Below, in pieces: positions 16,598-25,435 of a stretch of 53,557 nucleotides of DNA; position 1 is the stretch's first letter, and every line of letters begins with the position of its first letter. Origin of the DNA: Bacteroidaceae bacterium. Lineage in GTDB: Bacteria; Bacteroidota; Bacteroidia; Bacteroidales; Bacteroidaceae. Under the pieces are notes generated by a model. It was given only the letters and a program-made list of their open reading frames with translations. It did no database searches and had not been told where the DNA came from. A program made the translations under genes and the position numbers. The DNA is taken from NCBI GenBank assembly GCA_024401225.1, contig JAKSLM010000016.1, forward strand, positions 1-53,557, written 5' to 3'.

Positions 16598-17188
16598 ATG
16601 GAAATTATATCAATAAAATGTCCCAATTGTGGAGCAAGTATTACCACCAAAACTAAGAAGTGTGAATATTGCTGTAGTGACATTATGGTAAAGTCATTTA
16701 ATGCTTTATCTAATATGTCATTGCCACAAGTCAACAAGTATATGGCGGCATACCGTTCGGCAGCAGCAGAGCATCCAGCGCATAATGACGTGAACACATC
16801 AATTGGTATGTGTTTTTTGAAATTAAAAAAGTATGATCAAGCACTTGATGCTTTCGAGAAAGCTCAGGCCGACAATTTTGAGGATGCTACTCCGTTCTTT
16901 TATGCTGCAGTTGCACGTTTGAAGGGACGAAAACCATTCCTTTGTTCTCGCCCAGAAATAGATGCAATGGAAACGGACATAAATGCGGCGTTATCAATTG
17001 ACCCTCGTCCCGAGCAATATTATTTCCTTTCCTATATCGGACGTGACTACTTCAAGCGCAAGTTCCTGAAGCATGAACCGGCATGGGAGAGTCTGATGGA
17101 AGAAGCAGTGGATAATGGCCTCTCTCCTTCAGACGTAGAAGAGTTTCATGCCATGGTTGGTACACCGGTTGACGTATCACTTGATTAA
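16598..17188 (+). CDS. Zinc ribbon and TPR protein
   Basis: A 196-aa protein. An N-terminal zinc ribbon has CPNC (residues 8-11) and CEYC (22-25). The rest is helical with a tetratricopeptide-like repeat (IGMCFLKLKKYDQALDAFEKAQ near 68-89). This pairing of zinc ribbon and TPR is common in bacterial membrane-stress gene sets that include SPFH proteins. It is the last gene of the operon, 4 nt after the previous one, and a clear hairpin follows. Role is unknown beyond a likely adaptor. Confidence 0.72.
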   Translation: MEIISIKCPNCGASITTKTKKCEYCCSDIMVKSFNALSNMSLPQVNKYMAAYRSAAAEHPAHNDVNTSIGMCFLKLKKYDQALDAFEKAQADNFEDATPFFYAAVARLKGRKPFLCSRPEIDAMETDINAALSIDPRPEQYYFLSYIGRDYFKRKFLKHEPAWESLMEEAVDNGLSPSDVEEFHAMVGTPVDVSLD

Positions 17189-17235
17189 CAGCATGTATTT
17201 TCTCTCAAAATATCATGCATTCGTTCTGAATCAGT

Positions 17236-17272
17236 AATTGCAGCATCTCTATGTTTTAAAGATGCTGCAATT
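17236..17272. terminator. Hairpin after the five-gene operon
   Basis: Perfect 13-bp arms (17236-17248 and 17260-17272) with an 11-nt loop. The T run is short, but the place fits a terminator for the operon. Confidence 0.6.
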
Positions 17273-17328
17273 GCTTAAACATCTTGAGAATCTATATCAA
17301 CAACGATTTACATATTCTTTCTTTTGTA

Positions 17329-17709
17329 TTATGCTCTATATCCTTTTCTCTTCGTCTGCACTTTTCGCGAATTCTTGACCGACTTTGCTGCATGTAGCCA
17401 GCAACGGAGTCGGAAGTTTTCGTCCTCTTCATCCTTCTTGCGCCCATCCCAACCAGTCTCACTACTGACAGAGCCACCACCTGCGCAGGGGAGGCTGACA
17501 TAACTACCTCCCATGAGAGCTATAGCCACCTCGCGAACAAGTTTGGCGATGTCAGGCTTCTCAAAGAGGGAAAGCAGACCAGCAACATCTGATGACTGTT
17601 GCTGACGGAGATATTTTTCGCGACGAAGATTATCTCCGAGTTCACTCATATCATTCTGCTGCTTCAGATACAACTTCCGCTCACTTACGATACAGTTTTG
17701 GAGGATCAT
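17329..17709 (-). pseudogene. C-terminal relic of a Bacteroidales mobilization relaxase
   Basis: An open frame of 126 codons that looks like the tail of a MobB-type relaxase: a coiled region (LGDNLRREKYLRQQQ), then GGSYVSLPCAGGGSVSS, GWDGRKKDEEDENF and RCWLHAAK ending in a basic tail. The glycine-rich run, the W-GR-KDE box and the Arg-Cys helix recall the C-termini of relaxases of Bacteroides mobilizable elements. The catalytic N-terminal part with its Tyr and HUH motif is absent; the upstream sequence does not continue the protein. I read it as a remnant of a mobile element. An expressed small protein cannot be ruled out. Confidence 0.5.
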
Positions 17710-17810
17710 AGGGACAGGTACTGTTGTTCCAAGTCAAGTATAACACGGACCGCTTCTCCTCTCCCCATAACGAATGAATGGTTTGCAATATGCGTTGCAA
17801 ACTGCTAGAA

Positions 17811-19130
17811 CTATTTTCCCATGCTGATATAATCCTTCATTCGGTCAACCAATGTCAGCGGAAGGTTGAGTAGTCCGTCACGCATCTGAAGATTTTTTAA
17901 TGAACAGCGTACAGCAAGTTCTGGTTCGTATTTCTTGCGATATTCACTTAGGCTTTTTGCCTGTATGCTTTCCTTTGACTTCACCTCAATAGGTATAATT
18001 CGACTGTGATCCTCAATAAGAAACTCTACTTCTGCCTGATTGCCGGACGTCCAATAGAGCGGTTCAAAACCTTGGCAAAGTATTGACATCAACGAATAGT
18101 TTTCAGTCAACACTCCTTTGAATTCCGTAAATAGTCGGTTCTCATGCATCATCGTGCTACTCTCCAGATTGAACATGCGTCTGAGCAAACCTACGTCATT
18201 CAGGTACAACTTGAAAGAACTCTCATCTTTGTATGCTTTCAGAGGAAGTCGCACCGTCTCGGTGTTGCATACCTTATGTACTAGACCAGCTTTGCATAAC
18301 CAGTCAACAGCAGTTTCATACTCTCTGGCACGTGATCCTTTCTGCACCTCGGCGTATTTGAATCGTTTGTTGTCCTTTGCCAATTGTCGCTGCATACTGT
18401 TCCATACTTGCGTAATACGTATGATTTCTGAAGCTGTTGCATATTTCGCAAAGTCAAGAGGGTAAGCACGTAGGATACCATCAAGAGTCTCGTCAACCTC
18501 CGTTATGTCACCAGTCTCTATCCAGTCAGTTACAGCTTCGGGCATTCCACCCACAAGCATGTATAGCTTCAGTTTATCCTGTAACTCTTCTCGTATAACC
18601 TCTGGAAGCGTTTCGTGGGCTTTCCAAGTTCTTACAATCTCTGCTAAACGCTTGTCTGTGGCTTCAAGAAACTCGACGAATGTAAGTGGATAGAGTGTCA
18701 TGAAATCCACCTGCCCCACAGGAAATGAAAGTCCCTTCTTGCGAAGTGCTACACCAAGCAGTGAACCTGCACACGCTACGGCAAACTCTGGAGCATCCTC
18801 CTTGAAGTACTTCAAGGCATTTAGTACATCATCTGAATCTTGTATCTCATCCAGTATCAACAAGGTCTTCTCTGGCTGAATCGACTGCCCTTTAATCAAG
18901 GCAATCTGCTCCACAATGCGATGCGGTTCTTTCGTCTTCGAGAAAATCTCAGCTACAGTCGGTTCACGGTCTATGTTAACTACTACACAGTTGTCAAAAG
19001 CCACCTCGCCCAATTTTCTGAGCAGCCATGACTTGCCCACCTGACGTGCACCTTGCAGCAGCAAAGGTTTGCGCTTGCGTTTTGTCTTCCAGGCAATAAG
19101 TGACTCCAATATATCGCGTTTCAATTCCAT
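17811..19130 (-). CDS. AAA ATPase with DUF4143 domain
   Basis: A 439-aa protein. The Walker A motif is GARQVGKS near residues 27-34, Walker B is LLILDEIQ near 89-96, and sensor-like CAGSLLGVAL follows near 120. The C-terminal part, including WTSGNQAEVEFLIED and PIEVKSKESIQAKSL, is the DUF4143 nuclease-like fold with E...EVK. Such 'ATP-binding protein' genes are very common and often multi-copy in Bacteroidales; their role is not known to me and a link to mobile DNA or DNA repair is a guess. It is monocistronic, near the relaxase relic. Confidence 0.9.
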   Translation of the reverse strand: MELKRDILESLIAWKTKRKRKPLLLQGARQVGKSWLLRKLGEVAFDNCVVVNIDREPTVAEIFSKTKEPHRIVEQIALIKGQSIQPEKTLLILDEIQDSDDVLNALKYFKEDAPEFAVACAGSLLGVALRKKGLSFPVGQVDFMTLYPLTFVEFLEATDKRLAEIVRTWKAHETLPEVIREELQDKLKLYMLVGGMPEAVTDWIETGDITEVDETLDGILRAYPLDFAKYATASEIIRITQVWNSMQRQLAKDNKRFKYAEVQKGSRAREYETAVDWLCKAGLVHKVCNTETVRLPLKAYKDESSFKLYLNDVGLLRRMFNLESSTMMHENRLFTEFKGVLTENYSLMSILCQGFEPLYWTSGNQAEVEFLIEDHSRIIPIEVKSKESIQAKSLSEYRKKYEPELAVRCSLKNLQMRDGLLNLPLTLVDRMKDYISMGK

Positions 19131-19469
19131 AGTGTTAATGCTGATCTTATAAGTAGGTAATTAAAATTATTTTTATATTCGTCTTCGTAGGTGTGTCCTT
19201 AATACCTATACTCTCTTTTGTGTGTTAAAATAGAGCATATCTATTATAAAACTAATTTTGCTCACCTACTTTATATAGATATTTCGACCGCAAAATTAAC
19301 AAAAAAACATCGAACTGCAATGCGTATCTATGGAAAATGTGTAAATAATCACGTTTTTCATACGATAAATGTGGTATTTTTACACAAAAACGGCACATAC
19401 GGCGTTTTGGTACCTATTGAATTGCATGAGCCGGTTCACCTCTACGCTCATGGCATCAGCCATGGCTTT
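19131..19469. other. Gene-free stretch with the ATPase promoter
   Basis: An AT-rich 339-base space between the DUF4143 gene and the 5'-nucleotidase stop. Besides a -7 box at 19291-19298 I see no gene or RNA. Confidence 0.6.
19291..19298 (-). promoter_or_regulatory. -7 promoter box for the DUF4143 ATPase
   Basis: TAATTTTG on the minus strand with ATTG 19 nt upstream (3 of 4 to TTTG). The leader would be about 155 nt. Confidence 0.4.
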
Positions 19470-21032
19470 TCAATAGTTGATAGTGATGCGTCCCTGAGGC
19501 TCGGCATACTGTGAGGTGATGTGCGACTGCAGTTTCTCGGTAACGTAGTTTATCAGACATTGGTTGTAGATCATGATCTTGTTCTTGATCACCTTGTTCT
19601 TCTTCAGCTTGCTCTGCAGTCCGCCGCCTGTGATGCAGTAGTCGATGGTGGCAAGTGTGTAGGTTCGGCTGAGGTCCACTGGCTTGTACTCTTGGCTTGC
19701 GGCGTCAAGGATGAGGACATCGGTCACGAGGTCTTCCTTGCCTACATTGATAGTGTACTTGATGCCCGACACCTGTGGAAAGTCGCCGTTCTCTATAGGC
19801 AGGAATCGTGTACATGCCTTGAGGAGGTCCACCAGTTGTTCGCCTGTTATCTCCACCGTGCACACATAGTTGTCGTAAGGCAGCAGGCTGACCATGTCGC
19901 CATAGGTGATGTCGCCAGCCTCCATCTCGCTGCGGATGCCACCGCCGTTGGTGATGGCGAAGTCGGCACCCGTCATGATGCGGTAGGCGTCGGTTACGAT
20001 GTCGCCTGCGTTGGTCTCGCCGAGGCGTACAGCCTGGCGTCCTTCAGGAGTGAGTATGCGGAGCTTGACATCGCTCTTGCAGATAGGGCGGTTGATGAGC
20101 TCGTTGGCGAGTTGCAGCACGCTGTCGGTAGCTTGCTTCACTTCGATGTTCATCACCTCGATGTTGGCAGTTGGGATGATTGTCACCTTCTTGCTGCCAT
20201 CGGGCATGAAGAGCAGCTTGCCCACGTTTTTGAACTGTGTACCTGTCTGGGAATAGAGCACATCGTGACCTTCCTTGTTCTTTTTTGTGACGTGAGGAAT
20301 GGCATCGTGAGTGTGGCCATCGAGCAGGGCATCAATGCCCACGGTGTTCTCTATCAGTCCGTAAGAATCGACATTGAGGTCGTTCTTGTCCTCACCGAGG
20401 TGGGAGATGACTACCACGTAGTCGGCACCATTCCTTCGTGCATCCAGCACGGCCTGCTGCACAAGCTGGTAGGTGTTCTTCTCTGCCAGTTCGTTGAGTT
20501 GCTTGCCTGTCTCATCGAAAAATGCATATTCCTCTGTGTACAGCGCAGTAGGGGTCACTACGCCTACGAATGCCACTTTCTTCTTGCCGTAGGTCTTGAT
20601 GACGTAAGGTGCAAACACTTGCTTCTTTGACATGTCGAGAAGGTTGGCACACACCACGTTGGTGTTGAGTTGGTTCAACAGCTCATGCATACGCTCCATG
20701 CCGTAGTCGAACTCGTGGTTGCCAAGGGTCACGGCATCGTAGCGCATGTGCTTCATGATGTCCACGATGTACTGGCCATGCGAGATGGCGCCAGCAGTGC
20801 CTCCCTGCAGGTAGTCGCCATTGGACACGAGTGCCACGTGGGCGGTGTCGGATATGGCATCGCGCAGTCCGGCAAGGCGTGAATAGCCTTCAAGGCTACA
20901 ATGCACATCGTTCTCGAACAGTACTACAATGCTCTTCTCCCTCTCTGCCTGCAGATGGGAGGTGGTCTTGCAGCCGGAGAGGAGCAGGCTTCCCACTACC
21001 GACATGCATAGGTATTTGATGTATTTATTCAT
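19470..21032 (-). CDS. Lipoprotein 5'-nucleotidase / UDP-sugar hydrolase (UshA-like)
   Basis: A 520-aa surface or periplasmic phosphohydrolase. The N-terminus MNKYIKYLCMSVVGSLLLSGC is a lipoprotein signal with the lipobox Cys at residue 21. The metallophosphatase domain shows FENDVHC, SNGDYLQGG, GNHEFDYG, ISHLGED and DGHTHD, the metal ligands in order. The C-terminal 5'-nucleotidase domain has LGETNAGDIVTDAYR, ITNGGGIRSEMEAGDIT and YDNYVCT. It splits nucleotides or nucleotide sugars to scavenge nucleosides and phosphate. I start at the ATG at 21032 because the signal peptide begins there; an extra 25 residues upstream are not signal-like. Confidence 0.92.
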   Translation of the reverse strand: MNKYIKYLCMSVVGSLLLSGCKTTSHLQAEREKSIVVLFENDVHCSLEGYSRLAGLRDAISDTAHVALVSNGDYLQGGTAGAISHGQYIVDIMKHMRYDAVTLGNHEFDYGMERMHELLNQLNTNVVCANLLDMSKKQVFAPYVIKTYGKKKVAFVGVVTPTALYTEEYAFFDETGKQLNELAEKNTYQLVQQAVLDARRNGADYVVVISHLGEDKNDLNVDSYGLIENTVGIDALLDGHTHDAIPHVTKKNKEGHDVLYSQTGTQFKNVGKLLFMPDGSKKVTIIPTANIEVMNIEVKQATDSVLQLANELINRPICKSDVKLRILTPEGRQAVRLGETNAGDIVTDAYRIMTGADFAITNGGGIRSEMEAGDITYGDMVSLLPYDNYVCTVEITGEQLVDLLKACTRFLPIENGDFPQVSGIKYTINVGKEDLVTDVLILDAASQEYKPVDLSRTYTLATIDYCITGGGLQSKLKKNKVIKNKIMIYNQCLINYVTEKLQSHITSQYAEPQGRITINY

Positions 21033-21201
21033 TGCTTTATGCTTATAACTGGTAATTTGTAATTTCCATCTTATGGAAAAGTGATGCAAATATAGTATTT
21101 TATTCATAAATATCGTTTCTGTTTGCTATTTTTTGTTTATTATACACGTCTGAAAGATGGTAAAGTAGTGTTGTTTGGCAAAAAAAGCGTATATTTGCAG
21201 C

Positions 21202-22002
21202 ATGAAACGAATTGTCATCACTATCATATCCCTTATTCTTACCCTGTGCATCATGGCTCAGGGATCGGTCACGGCATGCAAGAACAAGGTGCCGGGATCG
21301 TACAATTACTGGTTCTACACCCCTGATCTGGACATGGGGCCTGATGCCCACTATCCGCTGCTCATATTCCTTCACGGACAGAGTTTGTGTGGCAATAACC
21401 TCGAGAAGGTGCGCAAGTATGGTCCAATAGATGCCTTGAAGCGAGGCAGGGTGATAGACTGCTACGTCATTGCACCACAGAACCCAGGCGGGTCGTGGAA
21501 TCCGGATAAGATCATGAAGATCATCGAGTGGGCAGAGAAGAACTATAAGGTCGACAGTTCACGCATCTACGTGTATGGCATGAGTCTTGGTGGCTATGGC
21601 ACCATCGATATGGTAGCTGCCTATCCCGACAGGATTGCTGCTGCCATGGCCATGTGTGGCGGTGCTACGGCAAAGGATCTCAGCGGACTGAACGAGGTGC
21701 CCCTATGGATTGTGCACGGCACAGCCGACAGGGCTGTACCTGTGGCTCAGTCGGACAAGGTGGTGGAGGCCATGAAGGCTGCAGGAAGCACCGACCGCCT
21801 CATATACACGCGCATGAAGGGTGTCGACCATGGCGGCCCGGCTCGCATCTTCTACATGGCGCAGACCTACGACTGGCTTTTCTACCATTGCCTTGACGAT
21901 GAGGGGCGTCCCGTCAATCGAGATTTCGAGATTACCCAGGAGGCTATGAAGAATGCGTATAAGGACTTGGGAAAGAATGCTTCGATGGAAGCGTATGAAT
22001 AA
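21202..22002 (+). CDS. Exported alpha/beta hydrolase (esterase/dipeptidyl-peptidase-like)
   Basis: A 266-aa secreted hydrolase. The signal peptide is MKRIVITIISLILTLCIMAQ. The fold is seen in LLIFLHGQSLCG (oxyanion region), GMSLGGYG near 127-134 with the nucleophile Ser, GTADRAVP with the acid, and GVDHGG with the His. This resembles the PHB-depolymerase/feruloyl-esterase-like group found in Bacteroidales polysaccharide loci. It points toward the mannan operon and shares a terminator with it, but it has its own transcript. A TATATTTG box lies only 4 nt before the ATG, too close for a normal leader, so the promoter is unclear. The natural ester is not known. Confidence 0.82.
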   Translation: MKRIVITIISLILTLCIMAQGSVTACKNKVPGSYNYWFYTPDLDMGPDAHYPLLIFLHGQSLCGNNLEKVRKYGPIDALKRGRVIDCYVIAPQNPGGSWNPDKIMKIIEWAEKNYKVDSSRIYVYGMSLGGYGTIDMVAAYPDRIAAAMAMCGGATAKDLSGLNEVPLWIVHGTADRAVPVAQSDKVVEAMKAAGSTDRLIYTRMKGVDHGGPARIFYMAQTYDWLFYHCLDDEGRPVNRDFEITQEAMKNAYKDLGKNASMEAYE

Positions 22003-22047
22003 AGTTAAAAGCGTTATCGTCAAGGAGACGATAACGCTTTTAACTTT
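22001..22047. terminator. Bidirectional terminator between the esterase and the mannan operon
   Basis: A 21-bp perfect stem (22001-22021 with 22027-22047) around a 5-nt loop, with A-rich and T-rich ends, overlapping both stop codons. It serves the convergent genes on both sides. Confidence 0.9.
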
Positions 22048-24278
22048 TATTCAGCAGTAAGATAAAGTACGCGGCTTGACCAGTCGTTCTTCTGATTGTG
22101 TTCCACATCGTGGCTGTAAGGCAGGTCGAGACCGTTCTGCATGAGGTAGCGGCCTGTGAATGTCTTGCCCTCCACGGCGAGTGGTGACTTGTCGATGCGG
22201 TTGAGCTCGTGTACCTTGTATTTCTTGTCAGGATCGAGTCCCGCCATGCGGACGACAGGGAAGTGCTGGTTCTGGAATGTTTCCAGTTTGTACCAATAGA
22301 ATACGGCCTTGTCCTTTGCCTCCGATACGTACATGAGGCTGGCAAGGTTGTCGCCCTCGTAAGGTGAATGCAGACGGTAGAGGTCGCCAAACTGCACTAT
22401 AGGGCGTATCATCTTGTAGTCGGTGATGGCCTGGCGGCAGAGTGCCTTTTCGGCATCGGTCATGTTCTTTGGCTGAATCTCCATACCGAGACGTCCCGAC
22501 ATAGCTACATCGCAGCGAAGCTTGAGGCTTGTGGTGCGGAACACGGTGTGGTTAGGTACTGCCGAGATGTGGCTTGCCATTGCGATGGCTGGGTAGAAGT
22601 AGCTTGTGCCCCATTGCATGAAGACGCGCTGGAGGGCATCAGTATTGTCCGACACCCAGAACTCGTCGAAGTAAGGCAGTACGCCCCACGATGCACGTCC
22701 GCCACCCGAAGCACATGCCTGGATGATGGTGTCGGGATACTTGGCACGAATGCGCTGGCATACCTTCTCCAGTCCCTCGTGGTACTTTATATAAAGGTGT
22801 GACTGGTCGGCTGCTGGCAGGTACTGGCTTCCGTGGTTCATGACAGGTGCGTTGGCATCCCACTTGATGTAGGCAATCTCTGGATACTTGGTTAGCAGAT
22901 TGTCAACGATGCCGAATACGAAGTCCTGCACCTTAGGGTTGGCAAGATCAAGCACTACCTGTGTGCCGCCACGTCCAAGTACTGGGTCACGGCCTGGTGC
23001 CTTGAGGATCCAGTCAGGATGCTTCTCGTAGAGTTCGGATGCGGTGTTTGCCATCTCTGGCTCAATCCAGATGCCGAACTTCACCCCGTTCTTCTTTGCA
23101 TCGCTCACGAGGCGCTCTATGCCTTCAGGAAGCTTGTTGGTGTCGACCACCCAGTCGCCAAGGGCTGCATTGTCGGTGAGTCGGCGATGCTTGTTGCCAA
23201 ACCATCCGTCGTCCATGACGAAGAGTTCACCGCCCATGGATGCGATGTCGTGCATCATCTGATCCATGCCCTCGTGGTTGATGTCGAAGTATACGCCCTC
23301 CCATGAGTTGAGCAGGATGTCGCGCATCTGATCGCCATGGCGAAGCTGGTACTTGCGACCCCAGCGGTGGAAGTTGCGCGATGCACCCGAGAGTCCCTCA
23401 TTCGAGTATGTGTATGCTACATGAGGGGTGGTGAATGTCTCACCCTTCTTCAGATGGTACTCAGAGTTGTCGGGATTGATGCCTGCGAAGTAGTAGTGGA
23501 ACTCAGAATCGTCAGTATCGATTGTGATGCGGTAGTTGCCCGAATAGAGTAGGGCTGCACCTATCACCTCGCCTGTGTTTTCCTGTCCAGGTCCGTTGAG
23601 CGAGAGCATCACTTCGTTGCGGTCGGAAGTGGCGTTGCGTACTCCGTCCTTGTTCTTGATCTCGAGCAGTCCGTTCTGAAGACGGTCGCATGAGAGCTGT
23701 GCCTCGCTTGCCCATGATCCATGGAAATGGTGAGCATAGACGTTGTTGCGGCGTATTGGCATGCATGAAGAGTAGAACTGTGTGAGAGTCACAGTGGCCT
23801 TCTCGGCATTGTTGTAGTCGGTCCAGCACTCGATCATGTCCACATCCTCGTAGGTCATGTAGTAGAGGTGGGCAATGGATGGGTAGAGTGGATCCTTGAG
23901 CGTGATGGTGAGCAGTTCGCCCTTGCGTGGAGCGCCGTTAGGAGCCTTGTCGCTCACGGGTGTCTTCTTATAGTCTTCCACAACGAGCTGAGTGGAGAGG
24001 TTGCCATCGGCATGGCGCATGGCAAATGCGGTCTCGGACTGGGTGTGGGTGGCACCGTAGGTAGGGTAGATCTCCAGGTGCGACCAGTTGGCATTGGTAG
24101 GCGAAGGCAGGGCAGCAAAATCGTTTGCCGAGAGCTTCGGACCGTAGTATACAAATTTAGGTTCTCCACCCTTCCAGATGTCGAGCACAAGCGAGTTGTG
24201 GGGAGTGGAGATCTCAACCTTCTCAGCCGATGCTGTCATGGCAAATAGGGAGAGGCATGATAGGATTATTTTTTTCAT
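22047..24278 (-). CDS. GH36 alpha-galactosidase
   Basis: A 743-aa exported glycoside hydrolase that removes alpha-1,6-galactose. The signal peptide is MKKIILSCLSLFAMTASA. The N-terminal beta-sandwich is followed by the catalytic barrel: EGVYFDINHEGM, FVMDDGWFG near 360, YIKWDANAP with the nucleophile Asp near 472, ACASGGGRASWGVL, and VSDNTDAL with the acid/base Asp near 542-545. Length is as usual for GH36. It is the last gene of the mannan operon, where it would trim galactose side chains from galactomannan. Being exported, it works outside the cytoplasm before uptake. Confidence 0.93.
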   Translation of the reverse strand: MKKIILSCLSLFAMTASAEKVEISTPHNSLVLDIWKGGEPKFVYYGPKLSANDFAALPSPTNANWSHLEIYPTYGATHTQSETAFAMRHADGNLSTQLVVEDYKKTPVSDKAPNGAPRKGELLTITLKDPLYPSIAHLYYMTYEDVDMIECWTDYNNAEKATVTLTQFYSSCMPIRRNNVYAHHFHGSWASEAQLSCDRLQNGLLEIKNKDGVRNATSDRNEVMLSLNGPGQENTGEVIGAALLYSGNYRITIDTDDSEFHYYFAGINPDNSEYHLKKGETFTTPHVAYTYSNEGLSGASRNFHRWGRKYQLRHGDQMRDILLNSWEGVYFDINHEGMDQMMHDIASMGGELFVMDDGWFGNKHRRLTDNAALGDWVVDTNKLPEGIERLVSDAKKNGVKFGIWIEPEMANTASELYEKHPDWILKAPGRDPVLGRGGTQVVLDLANPKVQDFVFGIVDNLLTKYPEIAYIKWDANAPVMNHGSQYLPAADQSHLYIKYHEGLEKVCQRIRAKYPDTIIQACASGGGRASWGVLPYFDEFWVSDNTDALQRVFMQWGTSYFYPAIAMASHISAVPNHTVFRTTSLKLRCDVAMSGRLGMEIQPKNMTDAEKALCRQAITDYKMIRPIVQFGDLYRLHSPYEGDNLASLMYVSEAKDKAVFYWYKLETFQNQHFPVVRMAGLDPDKKYKVHELNRIDKSPLAVEGKTFTGRYLMQNGLDLPYSHDVEHNQKNDWSSRVLYLTAE

Positions 24279-24299
24279 GATTTTATGAGTTGGGATTTT

Positions 24300-24372
24300 T
24301 TTTTCGTTTTTATCGATTAGTCGATTATCTCGATTTTTCGATTAATCGTTTAGCCGTTTAATCGTTTAGTAG
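24300..24372. repeat. CGATTAATCG-type low-complexity tract
   Basis: A run of overlapping CGATTA, TCGATT and CGTTTA words between GH36 and manA. The same words recur at 32103-32150. Confidence 0.7.
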
Positions 24373-24383
24373 CTTAATGCCGA

Positions 24384-25376
24384 TTATTGCATTGTTGCAG
24401 TCAGGAATGTAGCGTTGCCAAAGATGTAGAGGATGTTCTCGCTTGCAGGCACGAGTACAGTTTCGCCCTGATGAATGTCGATGCCGTTGATGTTGGCTTC
24501 GCCCCAGAGGCACATCACCACTACGAACGAGTCGCACTTGAAGTCTATCTGAGCAGCAACCTGGACCACTACACGATGAACGGTGAAGTAGGGGCAGTTG
24601 ATGAGCTGCGAGGTTGGTTTTGTGCTGTCGTAGGATGTGCGGTACTCTGGCCACACCTGATAGTCTATGGCGTCCTTTGCCTGTTCGACATGGAGCTCGC
24701 GCGGCTTGCCGTGAGCATCCTTGCGGCCGAAGTCATAGACTCGGTATGTGATGTCGCTGGTCTGCTGTATCTCGGCAAGGAAGTTGCCTGCCCCGATGGC
24801 ATGCAGACGACCTGCTGGAAGGAAGTAGAGGTCGCCATCATGGCTCTCGTGGGTAGCGATGACGGATGCCATAGGATTCTCACCTCCATTGCTGTTGTCG
24901 TGGCTGTCGCTTTCGCTGACCAGGCGCTCATAGTCCTCGGGTGAGATGCTCTTGCGCAGTCCGCTGTATATCTTGGCACCGATGTCGGCCTTGATGACGT
25001 ACCACATTTCGGTTTTGCCTGCGCATCCATGTCGCTCCATGGCAAGTTTGTCGTCGGGATGAACCTGCACGGAGAGGTCCTGGCGTGAGTCGATGAGCTT
25101 CACAAGGATTGGGAACTTGTTTCCAAACTTCTTGTATACCTTATCGCCGATGAGCAGCCCTTTGTACTTGTCGATGAGTTCGGTAAGTGTGAGACCTACA
25201 TCAACATCGTCGATGATGCCTCGCTCGATAGCTACGCTTTCGTGTCCAGGCACACCGCTTATCTCCCAGCTCTCTCCAATGTTTGGCTGAGCGGTATAGA
25301 TGCCTTTGAATGGTGCTATCTGGTAGCCTCCCCAGAGGGTTGTCTTGAGGTAGGGTTGGAACTTGTAGGGCTTCAT
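24384..25376 (-). CDS. manA: Mannose-6-phosphate isomerase, class I
   Basis: A 330-aa zinc enzyme that interconverts mannose-6-phosphate and fructose-6-phosphate. Zinc-binding and active-site motifs are QVHPDD near 103-108 and KTEMWY near 121-126, then PAGRLHAIGAG near 187-197. It starts MKPYKFQPYLKTTLWGG, the type I N-terminus. It lies in the mannan operon, where it links the phosphorylase product (via a phosphomannomutase not in this window) to glycolysis. Bacteroidales usually have more than one copy; this one is probably dedicated to mannan. Confidence 0.94.
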   Translation of the reverse strand: MKPYKFQPYLKTTLWGGYQIAPFKGIYTAQPNIGESWEISGVPGHESVAIERGIIDDVDVGLTLTELIDKYKGLLIGDKVYKKFGNKFPILVKLIDSRQDLSVQVHPDDKLAMERHGCAGKTEMWYVIKADIGAKIYSGLRKSISPEDYERLVSESDSHDNSNGGENPMASVIATHESHDGDLYFLPAGRLHAIGAGNFLAEIQQTSDITYRVYDFGRKDAHGKPRELHVEQAKDAIDYQVWPEYRTSYDSTKPTSQLINCPYFTVHRVVVQVAAQIDFKCDSFVVVMCLWGEANINGIDIHQGETVLVPASENILYIFGNATFLTATMQ

Positions 25377-25435
25377 ATTCTTTTGAGGTTAATTATTAGC
25401 TAGAGTTTTCTTTTCTTCACTCTTTACTTTGAAAG

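Noticed and set aside
19521-20630. A 369-codon open frame antisense to the 5'-nucleotidase
   Set aside because: The nucleotidase on the other strand has all family motifs; this one is a shadow.
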